Source: Nitrospirota bacterium
GTDB lineage: Bacteria; Nitrospirota; Thermodesulfovibrionia; Thermodesulfovibrionales; JdFR-88
Assembly: GCA_021825785.1 (NCBI GenBank)
Contig: JAKAGP010000139.1
Coordinates: forward strand, 1-5,845
Length of the DNA: 5,845 nucleotides
Direction: 5' to 3'
Shown: positions 5,478 to 5,845 of the stretch, one piece after another
Layout of the letters: every line of letters begins with the position of its first letter
Position numbering within the stretch: the first letter of the stretch is position 1
Notes under the pieces: generated by a model
Database searches by the model: none
Told to the model about the DNA's origin: nothing
What the model saw: only the letters and a program-made list of their open reading frames with translations
Position numbers and translations under genes: made by a program

Positions 5478-5845
5478 CTTCTCGGAGAGGGCGCTCTTCT
5501 ACCGCCTGTCGCGCGGGCTTCTAGAGGTTGACAGCCCGATGGCGGTCCTCGTCCTTTCTCTTGTCAAGGCGAGAGCGGCCGGCGTAATGTACACGCGCAA
5601 CCCGGCCAATCCAAATGATTCGAGCCTGTGGATCACTTCGACGTTTGGGCTCGGCCTCGACATAGCGAGCGGACGTTCCTCAGCGGATGCGTTCGCCGTA
5701 GCGAGGGGACGCTCTCATCCCGTCGTTGAACAGCGCATCGCCGCCAAGGAGAAACGCATTGACGCTGGCGAGCGGGTCGGCCTGGTGCTTAAGCTCATGG
5801 TCGAGAGGGATGCGAAGGCCACTTAGCTCCACACGGAGGAGCTTC
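5476..5845 (+). pseudogene. Fragment of a PEP synthase / pyruvate phosphate dikinase-like ATP-grasp domain, no start, in-frame TAG
   Basis: Plus-strand codons from 5476 read as an internal piece of the N-terminal nucleotide-binding domain of the PEP synthase/PPDK family (pyruvate plus ATP to phosphoenolpyruvate). Numbering from 5476 as residue 1: FSERALFYR (2-10), PMAVLVLSLV (21-30), AGVMYTRNP (35-43), then FGLGLDIASG (57-66) matching the family WGLGExVVxG, DAFAV (71-75), and KEKR (91-94). The frame is intact for 116 codons, then meets TAG at 5824-5826. Directly after it, in the same frame, LHTEEL resembles the family's conserved L-T-x-E-E-L stretch, so the stop interrupts rather than ends the domain. 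Upstream of about 5476 the similarity stops and the opposite-strand gene begins; the ~200 or more residues that normally precede this point are missing. It is therefore truncated on the left and, at least formally, broken by a stop. It may continue past the window. Assignment is by family motifs from memory. Confidence 0.7.

Noticed and set aside
4668..5531. Long plus-strand open frames (up to 287 aa) opposite the coiled-coil protein gene
   Set aside because: They are antisense shadows of GC-rich codons. Their translations are low-complexity Val/Gly/Arg-rich and show no domain, while the minus frame gives coherent coiled-coil and domain structure with a terminator in the right place. Only the last part of the overlapping frame (from about 5476) has real family similarity.

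Overview
The window looks like part of a chromosome or metagenome contig from a GC-rich diderm bacterium. It encodes mainly exported or envelope proteins of unrecognised families. Signal peptides, an apparent outer-membrane (beta-barrel style) N-terminus and a cell-surface BACON-type domain point to an envelope/secretome locus. The lineage cannot be fixed from sequence alone. Elusimicrobiota is a weak guess based on general resemblance, not a demonstrated assignment. Apart from the last ~370 bases, every gene is on the minus strand, so transcription runs from high to low coordinates.

Layout from the right, in the direction of transcription. (1) At 5476-5845 the plus strand holds an internal fragment of a PEP synthase/PPDK-like ATP-grasp domain. 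It has no start and carries an in-frame TAG. (2) Head-to-head with it, 5477-3939 (minus) encodes a coiled-coil, Thr/Pro/Asn-linker protein with an unrecognised C-terminal domain. It has no convincing start or signal peptide and ends at a strong intrinsic terminator (3886-3916). (3) Next comes a tight three-gene minus-strand operon: a 311-aa signal-peptide protein (3768-2833), a 249-aa signal-anchor protein (2825-2076), and a 508-aa secreted HExxH putative metallopeptidase with a Pro-rich linker and BACON-like domain (2057-531). The gaps are 7 and 18 nt. The operon closes with a second terminator (446-477) whose hairpin is identical to the first. (4) A good promoter with a perfect TATAAT lies just after that terminator and drives a new minus-strand gene (369 to beyond position 1), the N-terminal part of an exported, probably beta-rich envelope protein.

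The three-gene operon is the most coherent unit. It is clearly more AT-rich in places (hand count 19/60 G+C at 3301-3360) than its neighbours (43/60 at 241-300; 41/60 at 5101-5160), which suggests accessory or acquired DNA. Its products should meet outside the cytoplasm: one secreted, one anchored by an N-terminal membrane helix, and one a putative zinc peptidase with a surface-binding domain. No function for the ensemble can be derived from the sequence. The right-hand 370 bases are the most suspicious part: two genes, each lacking a proper beginning, meet at about 5478. This fits either a genomic rearrangement or an assembly chimera.
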